A DNA stretch of 64,000 bases from Apricaphanius iberus (Eukaryota > Chordata > Actinopteri > Cyprinodontiformes > Aphaniidae). The notes beneath the pieces were generated by a model. That model searched no databases. It was not told where the DNA came from and was given only the letters and a program-made list of their open reading frames with translations. Where the stretch lies: NCBI GenBank assembly GCA_028564705.1, contig JAPXFQ010000351.1, forward strand, positions 3,162,001-3,226,000, given 5' to 3'. The position numbers were made by a program, and so were the translations under genes. This document shows positions 1 to 12,219 of the stretch, in pieces (positions within the stretch are counted from its first letter, which is position 1; every line of letters begins with the position of its first letter).

Positions 1-325
1 GATATCTGATCCAAGAATTGAGAGTAAGGGCCTGGTTGATAATACAAAACCACAAACAAAAATAGTTTTAATGTTATTCAACTTGGATGAGAAAAACTAA
101 GGGTTAGATGTTCAAAACAACTGTGAGTCTGGATTTAATTAGTAAATCAGAATGAAAAATGGTTGCAACTACTCCTCCTTGCCCAGTTCTTCTAGGAATG
201 TGAAAATTGTAATACAGGGAAAGAGTTGACTCATTTATACTGACATAATCCTTCTGCTGCAGCCAGGTTTCTGTGAGACAAAGCAAATTAATTTTGTTAT
301 CACAAATACTAGTGGGCAATATAAA
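1..325 (-). pseudogene. Endonuclease fragment of an L2-like non-LTR retrotransposon
   Basis: On the minus strand this stretch reads INLLCLTETWLQQKDYVSIN followed by a histidine/proline/arginine segment and TGQGGVVATIF. This is the middle of the apurinic-type endonuclease of L2/CR1-group LINEs (motifs LCLTETWL and GRGGGVA). The best-supported part is about 104-319. The element is cut off by the window edge and no RT follows, so it is a broken copy. Confidence 0.7.
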
Positions 326-2715
326 AGGTAAGTGGAAGAATTATATAAATTTAGCCAAAGGTAGAGATTTTGACCTTACCGTACTACTGCGATTATGCAT
401 GTTGATGATGTCACCAAGCTGTGCTTGCATACTTCAGGTACACAAGGATGATAAATACTGATGTTCAGTGTTTGTTTTTACTCTACACATTGTTTAAAAT
501 TTGTTGCTTTTCATTTAACAGAAGAGAAAAATGTTGAACTTGAAGCATTTAATTCAAATATGTGCAGGTTTCTTGTGAAATATTTAATTCATAAATAAGT
601 AACCAGGAAGGCTGAGAATTTTGAACTTTATTTTCAGAACATTTAGCTATTATTTGATTTAAAATATCATCATATAACATTTTTGTGTTGCATTATTTTG
701 GCAAAAAGATTTGAATTTCTTTTTTATGCATCTTACACAATACATTTTCTTTCAATTGCATTCAAAAATTTAATCTGCTGCAAAATATCTGAAAAGTGTT
801 CATTAGCGGTCATTTTGACATAAATAAAACTTTTAAAAAATATAGTAAAGAATATATTGCAATACATATTGTTACTGCAAATACTTTACATTATATTGCA
901 ATATAGATTTGAGGCAATATCGCCCAGAGAATCTTTTAGGAGATAGATAATTTGCTCAATAAACCGCATTTAATACATTTTATAATTTTTTTCATCATAG
1001 TTATTTTATGAGGATTTCTTTAATTGCTCCAATGAGGTGAAATTTAATCTATTTGATTTTGGCCATAGGCAAGACACTTTCTCAATACAGTAATGGGTTG
1101 GTAACAGAACAGAAGCTGCAGAGAGGTGGGTTAAACCAAGTCTCTGCTGTGGTGGCTCTTACATGACTTTTGGCAAACTGGATTTCCTATGGATTTCTCT
1201 TAATTATAGCTTTATGGTGTCTGTTCCATAAATGCTAGATTGTTGGAGTACTTGGTTGATACCGGTTCTTAGAATCTTTGAATAAGCTGCGGACACAGCC
1301 GACCCTAGTGTTTTTGGTCAATTTTTTTTTTGTGTGTGTGGAAAGAAAAAGGTATTCTTTACCTCTGTCAATGTTATTTACAACCTATTTTGAGATGCAC
1401 ACCGCTATGTCATGCCCCTCCCCCTACATAGAGCACATTACTAAGACCTACAAAACTATATTACAGCCCTGCAAACAAAACTACAAGCAAAAACTGTGAT
1501 TCAGATGTTACCAAATCTCTAGGTTTCAGCTTTTTTTTATTAACTGTTTCCTGATATGTATTCAGAAAACAGACGTTAACCAGAACGCAGTTTGGGCTTT
1601 AAAAAAAAAAATGCTGCAGTCCTGTTCACTACAAACTTTATACAAATCATACCTGCCACAGCAAGAAAACAAAAAGATTGGGTTAAATGTATTTATTTAG
1701 CTTTACTTTAAAAAAGCTCCAAAGATCCCACTCTTGTTCAGCGGAAAAAGAAAAACAAAAAAATGGCTGTTGGGCGAGTCTCAAAACACAACCCCCTCCT
1801 TCTGCTCCCAGCTCATAACTACAATATTGATGTACCTTCATAATGAGATTACATTAGCTATTTATGAAGTAAAATATTCAAATACACAGACATTTCTAAA
1901 AGCCCAGACAGATCCCCCAGCGGAGTGAGCAAACCACCAACCAACTGGATCTGTTGAGCTGCATGAGACTGAGGGCACCCCATACGCTCTCTGCCGTCCT
2001 GTAACTTACAGCCAGCAATTTGCCATCTGTCTCAGCTCCTCAGGCACAGCCTACAGGTATCCGCCACCCCCTTCTGAGGTGGTGTGAGTTTCCACGCTTC
2101 GACCTGAGGCGAGGCACCGCGAAGTCCTGAGCTGCTCCTCTGAGAGACGAGGTTCGCTTTGATGTGAGCAGCCATGTTTAAGCTGTTCCTATTGGTGCCA
2201 GTAGAGTCAGCTTCTCTTCCACTTCCATGTGCAGTTTTTGTATGGGTGCCGTTTTCCTTCACCTTGTTCAGTAAACCACATCACAAAGTGAATCTTGTAA
2301 TGGCAACAAGAACCCCTTTACTCGTATGAGATATTCCTTATATTGTTGGTGCCAGAGAGATGAGTAAAGCAGCTAAGCATGTAAATAAATAAATAAATAG
2401 CCAAAAAGTATATGAAAATATTTTTGTTTAATCTTTATGTTTCAAATTGATATTTTAATGCCTATGCATATATTTAAATGAGCAATTATTATACAATTTA
2501 TCTGTTCTAAACTCAGTTGTGTTACAATACATTTTAAATGCTGCTTTCTTTATGACCTGCACACCTAGAATGCATGTTGTAACTTAAAAAAAACCCAAAC
2601 TTAATTGTGAAGGAAATTATGAAGCGACCTCATTCAGGACCCATCAAAAAAGGTATTTCTTTGCTGTTTTCTGTGTCCTTGAGCCACAACGCACTCCAAT
2701 TCTTAGTCACATCAT
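326..2715. other. AT-rich non-coding stretch, nothing recognised
   Basis: Short ORFs here (1278-1499, 1734-1928, minus 2032-2262) have no recognisable domains, no phase-compatible splice partners and low-complexity composition. There are scattered homopolymers and a short aaat run near 2385. I see no gene, RNA or clear mobile element. Confidence 0.5.
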
Positions 2716-2734
2716 TCTAATTTTTGCCCTGTAG

Positions 2735-2960
2735 GAACCCTCTGTCTCGGGAGCGGGGGGTCGGCTGTGACTATCTGGTTGCTCTCCAGGCAGTGCTTGG
2801 GTGGAGGTGGGGGTCCCTGCCTCCCTTCCCTTGGGTGCCCTGAGTTAGCACCTCGGTTGTTGTTGTTGATCTGCTGCTGCCTTTGCAGATGGCTCCCTTG
2901 ATGCTGTTTCTTAGCTAACTTGACTCATTTGTACTCGGCCCAATGTTCTTTGAACAAAAA
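2735..2960. other. GC-rich block of unknown origin
   Basis: A sharply bounded G/C-rich segment in AT-rich surroundings, with short GTT and CTG microsatellite runs (gttgttgttgttgat, ctgctgctgcc). It has no convincing ORF. Its composition recalls the GC-rich retroposed repeat at 4.1-6.1 kb, but I could not align it to that repeat. It may be a fragment of another repeat. Confidence 0.3.
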
Positions 2961-4079
2961 AAAATGTTATAGTCTATTTTAATGTTGTTTTAATGTTGCT
3001 ACTGAGTGTGTCCGCACATGGGGATAGGATTGGGTGTAGAGGGGTATTTCCATGCTTAAACTAGCAAGCAGAAACACAACATCAATCCCTATTTATTCCA
3101 TATCTAACTCTTATTTCTACTGCTGTGGGTGGGGCCTTTTGGCGCTGATAAGTGACGCTGATCACTTTTGAGAGTCCTAATATGTGGACGTCTTATCATC
3201 ATCATTATTTGTTTATACAGTACCGTCAGTGACCAAAATGGCACCCAGGCACTGAACAGAACACAACAAGAAAACAAGAAAAACAAAGCAGACAAGCAAC
3301 ATAAGACATATAAGTAATATGAGTCTTAATTAATTCCTTAAAGGGGCACTTTTTATAGAGACACAATGGATGAGAGGAGCAGACCATCAGATTTACCCCA
3401 ATGAGGAAAGTCTGGTCAAATTACCCTGAAGTTCTAATAGTGGAAACATGCCTACTAGAGACCCATATAAAATACCAGTCTGACCATGTAACATCAATAG
3501 ATATAGTTCTGTATTCGATAATCAAATCAATAATTTACACCGGAAATGTGAATTCCCTTCAAAGAGGTAAAAACAGAGCCTGTTTTTACACCAGATCACT
3601 CATTTTCAGCCAAAATCTTTTTTTAATCGTTCATCATATTAGTCACTGTCAGCTCGGACTTCAAGTATTTAAAAATTTGTTAACAGTCAAGAAAGAGTGA
3701 ATCAATCTAAATTTAAGTTTGACTTTACAGTTGCTATAAATGTGTAATTATATAATTGAATTATAAAAAAAAAAGACTTACATTGGACCATAAAAATGCT
3801 GCAACTGTCATTTGAATCAGCCGCAATCGGCTGCTTTTCCAGAAACTTCTCAGTGGTTGATCAGTTTCAGAAGAAGGCTTTGTGCATTTGTGAAATTGCC
3901 CCACATTGACGTTTACATTAAAATGTCAACAGCTGGGTTATGATTACCCAATTGTGTGGGTTACTGGTTTAGTAACAAGCTGATTACTATGACCCAGCTA
4001 GTAACACGATTGCTGGGTGGGATTTAACTACTTAACAATAGTTAATATAACTCAGTGTCAGTATCCAGTATCCATGTCA
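2961..4079. other. Non-coding stretch with a short tgggtta/aaccca-type repeat near its end
   Basis: No gene is recognised. From about 3930 to 4016 there are several copies, in both orientations, of a motif like ctgggtta/tgacccag (tgggttatga, gtgggttact, gacccagcta, gctgggtggg). It looks like a decayed small inverted-repeat element next to the GC-rich repeat. Confidence 0.3.
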
Positions 4080-6098
4080 GGGCCCGGGGAGGGAGATGGG
4101 GTTACCCGGCAGTATTCCCATGTCCCACCCCTCTGTTTTAAGTGCACATTAGAAGAACACGCAACAACACCACAATTGAGAAGGGGGAGAGAGGCTGGGG
4201 GTCTTTCCACACCCCTGTTCGTTGGAACATCAGGGGTTGGAGCCCGGGTGGATTATAAGGCCGTCTGGTCGGGGACAAGGACTGTTGGGCTACTCTTGCC
4301 AGGGTGGGGGCCTTGGCGGTCTGCTTGTCCCCGTCCTGGTGGTCAAGGGGTCCATCTCGCGGGTGCAGGGGCCGGGTGCTTTATTTGGGCGTCTGTCCCT
4401 GGGCCTGGGCGTATAGAGTATGTATGGGGTGTATGAATGAGTGTACAGCGCCTTTTTTTCGTGTGTCCTGTATATGTACGAATGTGTACGCATGAGAGGG
4501 AGGGTACGTATGAGTGTGTCTGTCTGTCTATGTCTACTTGTCAGGTTGGGTGTTTGGCTGCCCTCTGGCCTGGTGCATCTTCTTCCCCTCAGTCACTCCC
4601 CGTCGGTGATGGATGCTCCTGCCCACTCTTCAATGATGGCTCTCGATGCCTGGGGCAAAGGGGTCCCGGTTGCGGCCCAGCTCAGTCCTGGTGCATGCCT
4701 GGCTGGTCCTGGGTAGGCCGGTGTATCGGGCGGCCGCTGTTTCGGGCCGACGCCCTCCTTGGATTGACTGGGGCACCTCTTATGGGAGTGCCGGGGTTGT
4801 AAAATAGGTTGGTGCCGTCCGGTGGATCGGTGGGGACCGTGCCTGGCGCCCAAGCTCCTGCCAGTTCCATGAGTTCTACTGCCTGGTCGGTTCATCTGGG
4901 GGGGCTGTCCGGCATTGGCTGGGCCCCAGATCTTGGCGCTCTGCATGAGGCGGGATCTGGACCCGGGAGCTGGTAGATCTGGATGTCCAGGTGCTGGCTG
5001 GGCGCGGCCTGGGGAGGGCGTACATCCGCTGTGGCTTTTATTGTGGCTCCTTGGCGTGTGGGTGTGTGGGAGGGGCCGGGTTGTTGGCGGTGGGTATTGG
5101 TCCGGGGTGGCGGCGGCATGTGTTGTCCGTCGGTTGGCTGCGGGCGCCTCCTGCCTGGCGGCGGCGGCGGTGGGGGACCCCTCTCGGCGGGTCCCTGGTC
5201 GGGGCCCTGCTGGGGGGTGGGCTGCCCCTGATCCCCGTGGCCTCCAGGTCCTTTTCCGGGCCCGCCCTGGCTTAGCCGGTTTCCGGCGGAGCCCGTGGGC
5301 TCGTCCCTGCGATCTCTCGGGCCCTAGCATTGCGGCTGCTTGGTTTTCCCTGGGGTTTCCATCTGTTCCTCTCTTGGTGGGTGATCGGCCCTGCGCTGGT
5401 CCGCCTGCGGCTCCTGCGCTCTGTGGGACTCTGGATGCATGTGTCTCCTGCCTCCTTCATGTCTGTGTCGATTCCTGTAGGACGGATTGACGGTTCCTCA
5501 CACCAGCTATCAATCAGTTGTATTGGGAAACCTTATTCAGACCTGCATGCTCGCACACAGACATAGGTGTGGGGACATTGGTGTGGATGGACAAATCTTG
5601 AGCTGAGGTTATCGTCATTAGTTACTTGTTACCAGGAGCTTACCAGAAACATTAGTATTGTGTTCATTAATCCATGCTTGTGTCTAATGAATGTGTAATT
5701 CTTAGTTTATTCTACTAGATCCAAACTATTGGTTTGGTTCTGTACAGTTTGTTGTTTTTGTTTGTTTTGTTGACTGGGATGTTTTCTTGTGTTCTTTGTT
5801 TGCCTCCCTGTCTTGTGTCTTCGGTTCGCGCCTCTGCTGGTCCGGTTTCTTTTCTTCACCTTCTTCCTTTCTTCCTTCTTGTCTCGATTTCGTGTCCATG
5901 ACTTCAGGAAATTGAACCCTCAGTAATCACTAATAAAGATTTTTTCATACATATACATCAAGTGGATGTATGTGAGAATACTCTGCTTGGGAAAGTAAAT
6001 CTGTTGGGCTTTTACTTGGTACTCAGACACATCAATTCTGAGTGGCAAACTGCTAGACAGGACATGTTAAAAAAAAGAATAAAAGAAAAAAAAAGTAT
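4080..6098 (+). mobile_element. GC-rich retroposed repeat, copy A (unclassified, LINE-like 3' end)
   Basis: From about 4878 to 6098 this matches, nearly base for base, the reverse complement of 35344-36600. It ends with a polyadenylation-type signal (taataaaga near 5930), a shared tail and an A-rich run at 6069-6095. It extends further 5' than copy B, to about 4080, where the GC-rich sequence begins. The 3' A-tail and variable 5' length are hallmarks of target-primed retroposition. Long open frames occur on both strands (sense 4915-5490, antisense 4593-5330), but their composition is Gly/Arg/Pro/Ala-rich, as expected from GC-rich DNA, and no RT or endonuclease motif is visible. No target duplication was found for this copy. 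The family is not recognised. Confidence 0.7.
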
Positions 6099-6359
6099 CA
6101 TGCAACTCAGCTTTGGATTGAGAAAATAACCTAGTACCTTTTGCCTTCAAACCAGCTTCAGTTCTTATAGGCACAATTTAAAAATTAAGGAATTTTGTAA
6201 GATTACAGTCTGGTGTATGATCAACCAATTACACCAAATAGGTGCTTATGATTATTAATGTCACATGTAGGTTGAAACCCAGTCATTAACTGAAACAGAA
6301 ATGGCTGTGTTGGAGGCTTAAAACTGTGAGGAACAGCCATGCTGCTACCAAAGTAAGGT

Positions 6360-7230
6360 AGTGAAAGTTAGTTTTATCTCATGGCAAGATTAAGCTCAGC
6401 AACAAGAGACAAAGTAGTTCTACGGCATCAGCAATGTCTTTCCCAGACAAAGATTTCAAAGCAGACTGGGGTTTTCTCTATGTGCTCTTCAAGCTATTTG
6501 AAGAGGCACAAAGGAATGGGCAATGTTGATTATCTTAGATGCAGTGGTCTGCCAAGGAAACTTAGTGCACCAGATGAAAGACACATCAACCTCACTTCCC
6601 TTTGAAATCGGAAGATTTCCAGCGGTGCCACCAGCTCATAATTGGCAGAAACCAGTGGGACTGTGCTACACCCATGTACTTTCTGGAGAAGTATGATCTG
6701 AAGTGGTCTTCATGGAAGAGTTGCAGCCAAAACCCATACCTCTGATGTGGAAATCAGGCCAAGTGACTCAAGTATGAATAAAAACATGGGAACCGGGGTA
6801 CAGAAAAATGGACCGATTAGACAATTTTTTAATATTTGGCTGTAGCAGAAGCCAATTTGTTTGTCAAAGGGCTGGAGTGAGTGGAGCAGTAATGAGTGTC
6901 TGCAAGCAACAGAGAAGCATGGTGGAGGTTCCTTGACTAATTGGGGCTGCATTTCCGCAAATGGAGTTACAGATTTGGTCAGGATTAATTGTCTTCTAAT
7001 GCTAAGAAAAACAGGCAGATACTTATCCATCATGCAATACCATCAGAAAGGCGTATGATTGCCCCCAAATTCGGTCAGATTTTTTACACCATAACGTCTT
7101 CAACGAGCACACATGCCGTGATGGGAAAACAGTCCTGTTGTGCTCAAGATAGGCTTTTGGCACCATTAAACTTATTGTTGGCTAAACATACTGAGGTTGG
7201 AGGAAATGTAGCAGAAAATAGTTAAACCAA
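6360..7230 (+). pseudogene. Tc1-like transposase relic
   Basis: Several short frames recall successive parts of Tc1/mariner transposases. An N-terminal helix-turn-helix region starts MARLSSATRDKVVLRHQQCL (from 6381). A later catalytic-region segment reads GSLTNWGCISANGVTDLVRI (6861 onward), and a next-frame segment includes RQILIHHAIPSERR (6989 onward). Frames change and stops occur, so the gene is dead. Both inverted repeats are too decayed for me to set ends. Confidence 0.65.
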
Positions 7231-7382
7231 AATAAAAATAAAAAACCTCTGAGAGATACTGAAGGAATAAAAAACTTTAATGATGTATAAGACCTAATTA
7301 AACTATGAGAATTGCACAAGAAAAACAATACTCATACTGCCATCCTCCACATTTTCTTTGCACACAAACACACAACAAACAT

Positions 7383-7402
7383 TATATATATATATATATA
7401 TA
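7383..7402. repeat. Short (TA)n microsatellite
   Basis: A run of ten TA units inside otherwise unremarkable AT-rich DNA (7231-7870), where I see no gene. Confidence 0.9.
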
Positions 7403-7874
7403 TCGCCATCCATTTTCTAAATCTCTTATTCTCTAAGTACATGTTTCATGGTCCTCATCAGAGATCATATTCATGTTAATAATGCTTGTGTACACCATGA
7501 GTATAGTCATGTTGCCCTTTGTACCGGCTGTCTAAAAAAAAGTTATTCTTTCCAAAATACCCCTGTAGGAAAAGACACACACCTTTATGATCTCTCTGAT
7601 AGTGAGGAGATGATTTATTCTCTATGTCTGGTCATGTCCGAAAGTGTAGCTCCGACAGAATTACCCAGTGAATCAAGCCAAACATGATTGACTTAGACAA
7701 TTTTACCCTTTGTTAAAAAGAAATAGAAAATCTTTTGGAGAGCAGAGACCTCTGCCAAGACAGCTCAGACCCCCAGTGTTGTGATCTAATTATAACTTTT
7801 TTAGATTCCTGGACCATGAAAACACACCTTTAGTAGCTGGATTCACACATATATTATTATTTTAGGAGGTATTT

Positions 7875-9990
7875 ATTCACTTTTCAATTCAATTAACTTT
7901 TATTTAGATAGCGCCAATTCACAACAAATGTCATTTCAAGGCAGTTTACAACAAAAGTCATTTCAAAACAATTATACAAACATTCCAATCAGGTAAAAGT
8001 TTTCTTTGTAAAGAGGTTGTGCCCGGATCATGCAGTCTCCAACCACAGCAATTACTCAGCAATCCCTCATACTGAGCAAGCATGTAGCGAAGGTAGAGAT
8101 GAAAAACTCCCCTTTACCAGGAAGAAACCTCCGGCAGAACCTGGCTCAGTACAAGTGGTCATCTGCCACGACCGTCTGGGGGTCTGAGAAGACAGAGAAG
8201 AGACAGCATGGAAGATGACTTTGAACATCATCTGGAACGATGTTCCCCATCTAGCAGGGGACTTTATAGTTGAGCAGTCTAACCTATAGCAGTCTAAATA
8301 GTCTAAATCTATAGCAGTATAACTACAAAAATAGCTCAGGATCACCTAAGCCAATCTACCTATAAGCTTTATCAAAAAGGAAGGTTTTAAGCCGAGTCTT
8401 GAAAACAGACTCATGGACTAAAATTGGGAGCTGGTTCCACACGAGAGGAGCCTGATAACTAAAAGAGCTGCCTCCCATTCTACTTTTAGAAATCCTAGGA
8501 ACTACCAGTAGACCTGCATTCTGAGAACGAAGTGCTCAGTTAGGAACATATGGAATGATCAGATCTCTGATGTACGATGGAGCTTGATTCTTAGGGGCTT
8601 TATAAGTAAGGAGGAGGATCTTAAACTCTATTCTGGATTTAACAGGGAGCCAATGGAGAGAAGCAAAAACAGGAGAAATGTGATCTCTCTTTTTGATATT
8701 CATCAGAAATCTTGCTGCAGCATTTTGGATCAACTGAAGGCTTTTAATTGCATTTTTTGGACTTCCTGATAATAAGGAATTACAGTCGTCCAGCCTTGAA
8801 GTAACAAATGCATGGACTAATTTCTCTGCATCACTCCTGGACAGCATGTTTCTAATTTTAGCAATATCCTGGAGGTGAAAGAAAGAAATCTTAGAAACCT
8901 GTTAAATATGGGATTTAAATGTCATGTCTTGGTCAAAAATTACACCGAGGTTCTTTACATTATTACCAGAGGCCAAATTAATGCCATTCAGATGAAGTGA
9001 TTGATTTAGCAGTTTCCTTTTTAAAGGTTCTGGTCCAAAGACAACAACTTCTATGTTGCCTGAGTTTAAAAGTAGAAGGTTCTGAGTCATCCAGGTTTTT
9101 ATGTCTTCGAGACATGGTTGTAACCTACCTAACTGATTGGTTTCATCAGGTTTTATGGTTAAATATAATTGTGTATCATCAGCATGACTGTGGGAATCCA
9201 TTGCATGTTGTCTAATTATTTTACCAATTGGAAGCATATATATAGTAAAGAGAATCAGTCCAAGCACAGAGCCCTGTGGTACTCCACAAGTAATCATTGA
9301 GTGTGAAGATGATTTATCATTGACATGAACAAACTGGAATCTGTTGGACAGATATGATTTAAACCAGCCTAGTGCAGTTCCCTTGATCCCTACAGCATGT
9401 TCAAGCCTTTCTCAGAGAATACTATGATCGACTGTGTCGAAAGCAGCACTGAGATATAACAAGACCAGAACAGTCACAATTCCATCATCTGAGGCCATTA
9501 GAATATCATTAGTAACTTTTACCAGTGCTGTTTCAGTGCTTTGATGAGCTTTAAAACCTGACTAAAATTCTTCAAACAAGTTGTTGTGGTTAGATGCTCA
9601 CATACGTGATTAGCAACTATTTTCTCAAGAATTTTGGAAAAGAAACGAAGGTTAGATATAGGTCTGTAATTAGCCAAGTCATCTTGATCCAGGGAGGGTT
9701 TCTTAAGTAAAGGTTTAATTACAGCAACCTTAAATTCCTGAAGCACATATCCATTTATTAAAGATAGATTCATCATGTCTAGAATAGGGCCAGTAACCAG
9801 AGGAAACACTTCCTTAAATAATCGGGTTGGTATTGGGTCAAACGTACAAGTTGAGGGTTTAGATGAAGCTAATATTTGTGTTAATTCCGAAAGTTCCGAA
9901 GAATCAAAATGGTACACACATAAACATGGTTCTACATGGTCTCTGATACTGCCTCATTTACTGAAAGAGAGTTAATCATGTTTGGGAGAA
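7875..9990 (-). mobile_element. 5'-truncated L2-like LINE (RT core to 3' end)
   Basis: Read on the minus strand from about 9990 to 7875, it carries the reverse-transcriptase half of an L2/Rex-type LINE. In order: DDLANYRPISNLRFFSKILE (fingers), a frame-broken palm with TVDHSIL, then MITCGVPQGSVLGLILFTIY, HSHADDTQLYLTIK (catalytic YADD box altered to HADD), and the C-terminal VTSRLDDCNSLLSGSPKNAI and FLMNIKKRDHISPVFASLHW blocks. The untranslated 3' part ends near 7875 with the common teleost motif tttatttagatagcgccaat. There are stops between segments and no endonuclease, so it is inactive. Its 3' end is shared with the scrap at 61.8-62.4 kb. Confidence 0.85.
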
Positions 9991-10014
9991 TGGCAATGGA
10001 ATGCAAATCCCTTT

Positions 10015-10175
10015 TATGGTAATGGCGTTATTGGTTCACCCCCAAATTTTAATCACTTGTTCCTGGTCCCATTGTAAACATTTCTTGAAATTTTAATCAA
10101 AATCTACATGTAGCCTTTGAGTTATGTTGCTAAGTAACAGACACACAGACCCTGGCGAAAACATAACCTAAAAAA
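10015..10175. repeat. Teleost dispersed-repeat tail (gaaaacataacct type)
   Basis: The segment containing cccccaaattttaatcactt, tttgagttatgttgctaa, cagacacacaga and gcgaaaacataacct matches a very common interspersed motif that I recall from fish genomes, usually at the 3' end of LINE-type repeats. Family assignment is from memory only. Confidence 0.5.
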
Positions 10176-12005
10176 GATGCATTTATGCAAATTATGTTTT
10201 GACTATAAATATTGATTTCCATTAATATAGATGATGTCATTGATTATGTTGACTAGTTCCACTAGCACTTAAAAGACATAGCAAATACACATACAGTATA
10301 GCCTACAACATGGACAATAGGTCAATTTTTATTGACATGTTTTGCATCCTTTTTGGGTTGATACAAGTAGAGGCACGTTTTATGTGTATATAAGGTTGGA
10401 TTGATGATGAAGAAATGATCATGGTGCAAACAATAAGCACATTTGTGTTTGATTGAACATTGTTGTAAAAAAGCTTATAGCATTAAATCTTCTACCATTG
10501 AAAAAAATTTGTTTATTTTCCTTCATATAGTGCCACATTTGTATGACAAGTCTATCTGCGAGTAGTTCTGTGGAGTTTAATTTGTGGGGTCACATTATTT
10601 AGTGCTCTTTAGTGTCACAATGCGATCAGTTTATTAAAGTTCAAAGAAACAAGACATTTTGGCTGTTCAAGAATTTAGACTTTTGACAAACTGGGGTATA
10701 ATTTATACTTTGCCTTCAGTTTGATGATGGCAACAGGGCTAACTCCATATAATGAGACCACTTGGTTTTAAGAAACATCAGATTGAAGTTGCTCTATGCA
10801 GAACAACTAACCATGCCACCCTTGGAGCAGACAGTAATGGATCACTGTAGCAGATTCCAAGCTAAAGTGTAATGTCTGATTGATACCAAAAGCTGAAAAC
10901 AAAATTGCATAGCAAAATAAAGTGTTTAGCATTGGCATTTAGAAACATTTTCTCAACAAATATGGGGATATAAAAATTGTTTCCAATAGTAGAAGCATTT
11001 TTTGCCACAAAGTATTTTTTTAATAGAGAAAAAATGGACCAAACACAAATTTACTTGGTAATGCTTCATCCATTTGGTTTTCATGATATATGATTAAGAT
11101 AAGAACCAAAACCGAGACCTGAAAATAATGATTGCTGGGGCATCATCTAATGGCAGTAATATATTAGTGACTGAGCTACAAAATAAATAATGTAATGAAA
11201 CTAGTGATCGGTGATAAGCAATGGATTTCTGTTTTTTCGCATGACTTCTAGGATTAGTTTCCTGTTGGGCAAATTTCAAGCTGAAAGTTTTAGTGAAGTT
11301 ACAGTAGAAATAATTTGTTATCTGTGCTAACGTTGGGGAAAAAAAAGGTAAAGTCAGATGGCATCCAACAAGAGCGCTCCTCCTCTTGCTGCCTTTTGTC
11401 ACAGAAAGGACAGCTGTTGCTGCAGAGTAAATAACCCTAAAGCCTTTCTGATTTCTTCTTATTCCTGTCTACTGTTATGGCAGTAATTGTCCTGTTGCAG
11501 GAAAAAGGAAACATTTCAGGTCTTATCCGTATGACTGTATTCACTCATTCATAATAGATAATTTCAGTCTCTAAAAATCCTCATAGGAATATTAATTTCC
11601 ATAAGAAATTTATTATGGTCATGTTGGTAGGTACTAAAAGTTGACTGGTTGAGTTGAAGACAAGAAATTCTAATTCATCATCCAATTCAGAAATTAAAAC
11701 TTTTAAACTTGAACTGCAAGCAGTTATAAGCAGGCTACATGTCCAACCAAGCAAGTCCACCCCTACCCCGTCTGCACTCCCAGCAATCCCTACAATCCCA
11801 GCTCACTCTCTTCCCATATCCCATCCACCTGACGTCGTTGGGTGTTTTGACCTGCTGACCAGTTTAGTAATTTGCAGGACAGTGTTCACTCCTGTAAGGT
11901 GTTGCCATTAAATCCACTTAGCCTATGGGTAGTAGTGTACAAGCCCTTGGCTCCGCCCCCCTCCCACATTTTCCTACTTACATTTCATCAGCTCAGCATC
12001 ACTCT
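10176..12005. other. Non-coding stretch, nothing recognised
   Basis: AT-rich sequence. The 85-codon frame at 11654-11911 is Pro/Ser-rich (PSKSTPTPSALPAIPTIPAH) but has no domain, no obvious splice partner and no similarity that I recognise. It does not match the expected N-terminal part of PKNOX2. Confidence 0.4.
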
Positions 12006-12007
12006 GT

Positions 12008-12070
12008 ATGTTTACATGCACATCTAAATTCAAGTTTTTTGGAGTAATTGGACTAACGGCCTACCTAGGG
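12008..12070. repeat. Solo end of the THAP-type inverted-repeat element
   Basis: The stretch tttacatgcacatctaaatt and what follows (caagttttttggagtaat) matches the left end of the element at 28802-30504 (tttacatgcacttctaaatc, aagcttttggcagtaat). No matching right end is visible nearby, so this is probably a truncated copy. It is followed by atttagtttt-rich low-complexity sequence up to about 12255. Confidence 0.45.
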
Positions 12071-12219
12071 TTATATTAAGTTTTAAAATTTTCATTAGTT
12101 CTACTTTTTATTTAGTTTTGACTAAAGATTTTTCCAATATATTTTAGCTTGAATTAGTTTTTACTATTTGTTAGGTAGTTAAGTTTAATTTGAGCTTTTT
12201 GATAATGCTTAGTTTCAGT

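Noticed and set aside
4593..5490. Long frames (245 and 191 codons) in the GC-rich block as host genes
   Set aside because: They lie in a repeat with a second copy at 35.3-36.6 kb, are open on both strands and are Pro/Arg/Gly-rich, as expected from GC-rich DNA. No domain is visible.
11654..11911. Pro/Ser-rich frame as the missing N-terminal pknox2 exon
   Set aside because: It lacks the expected segments (a PPPPY-type motif, EADKRAVY) and a phase-2 donor at a matching place.
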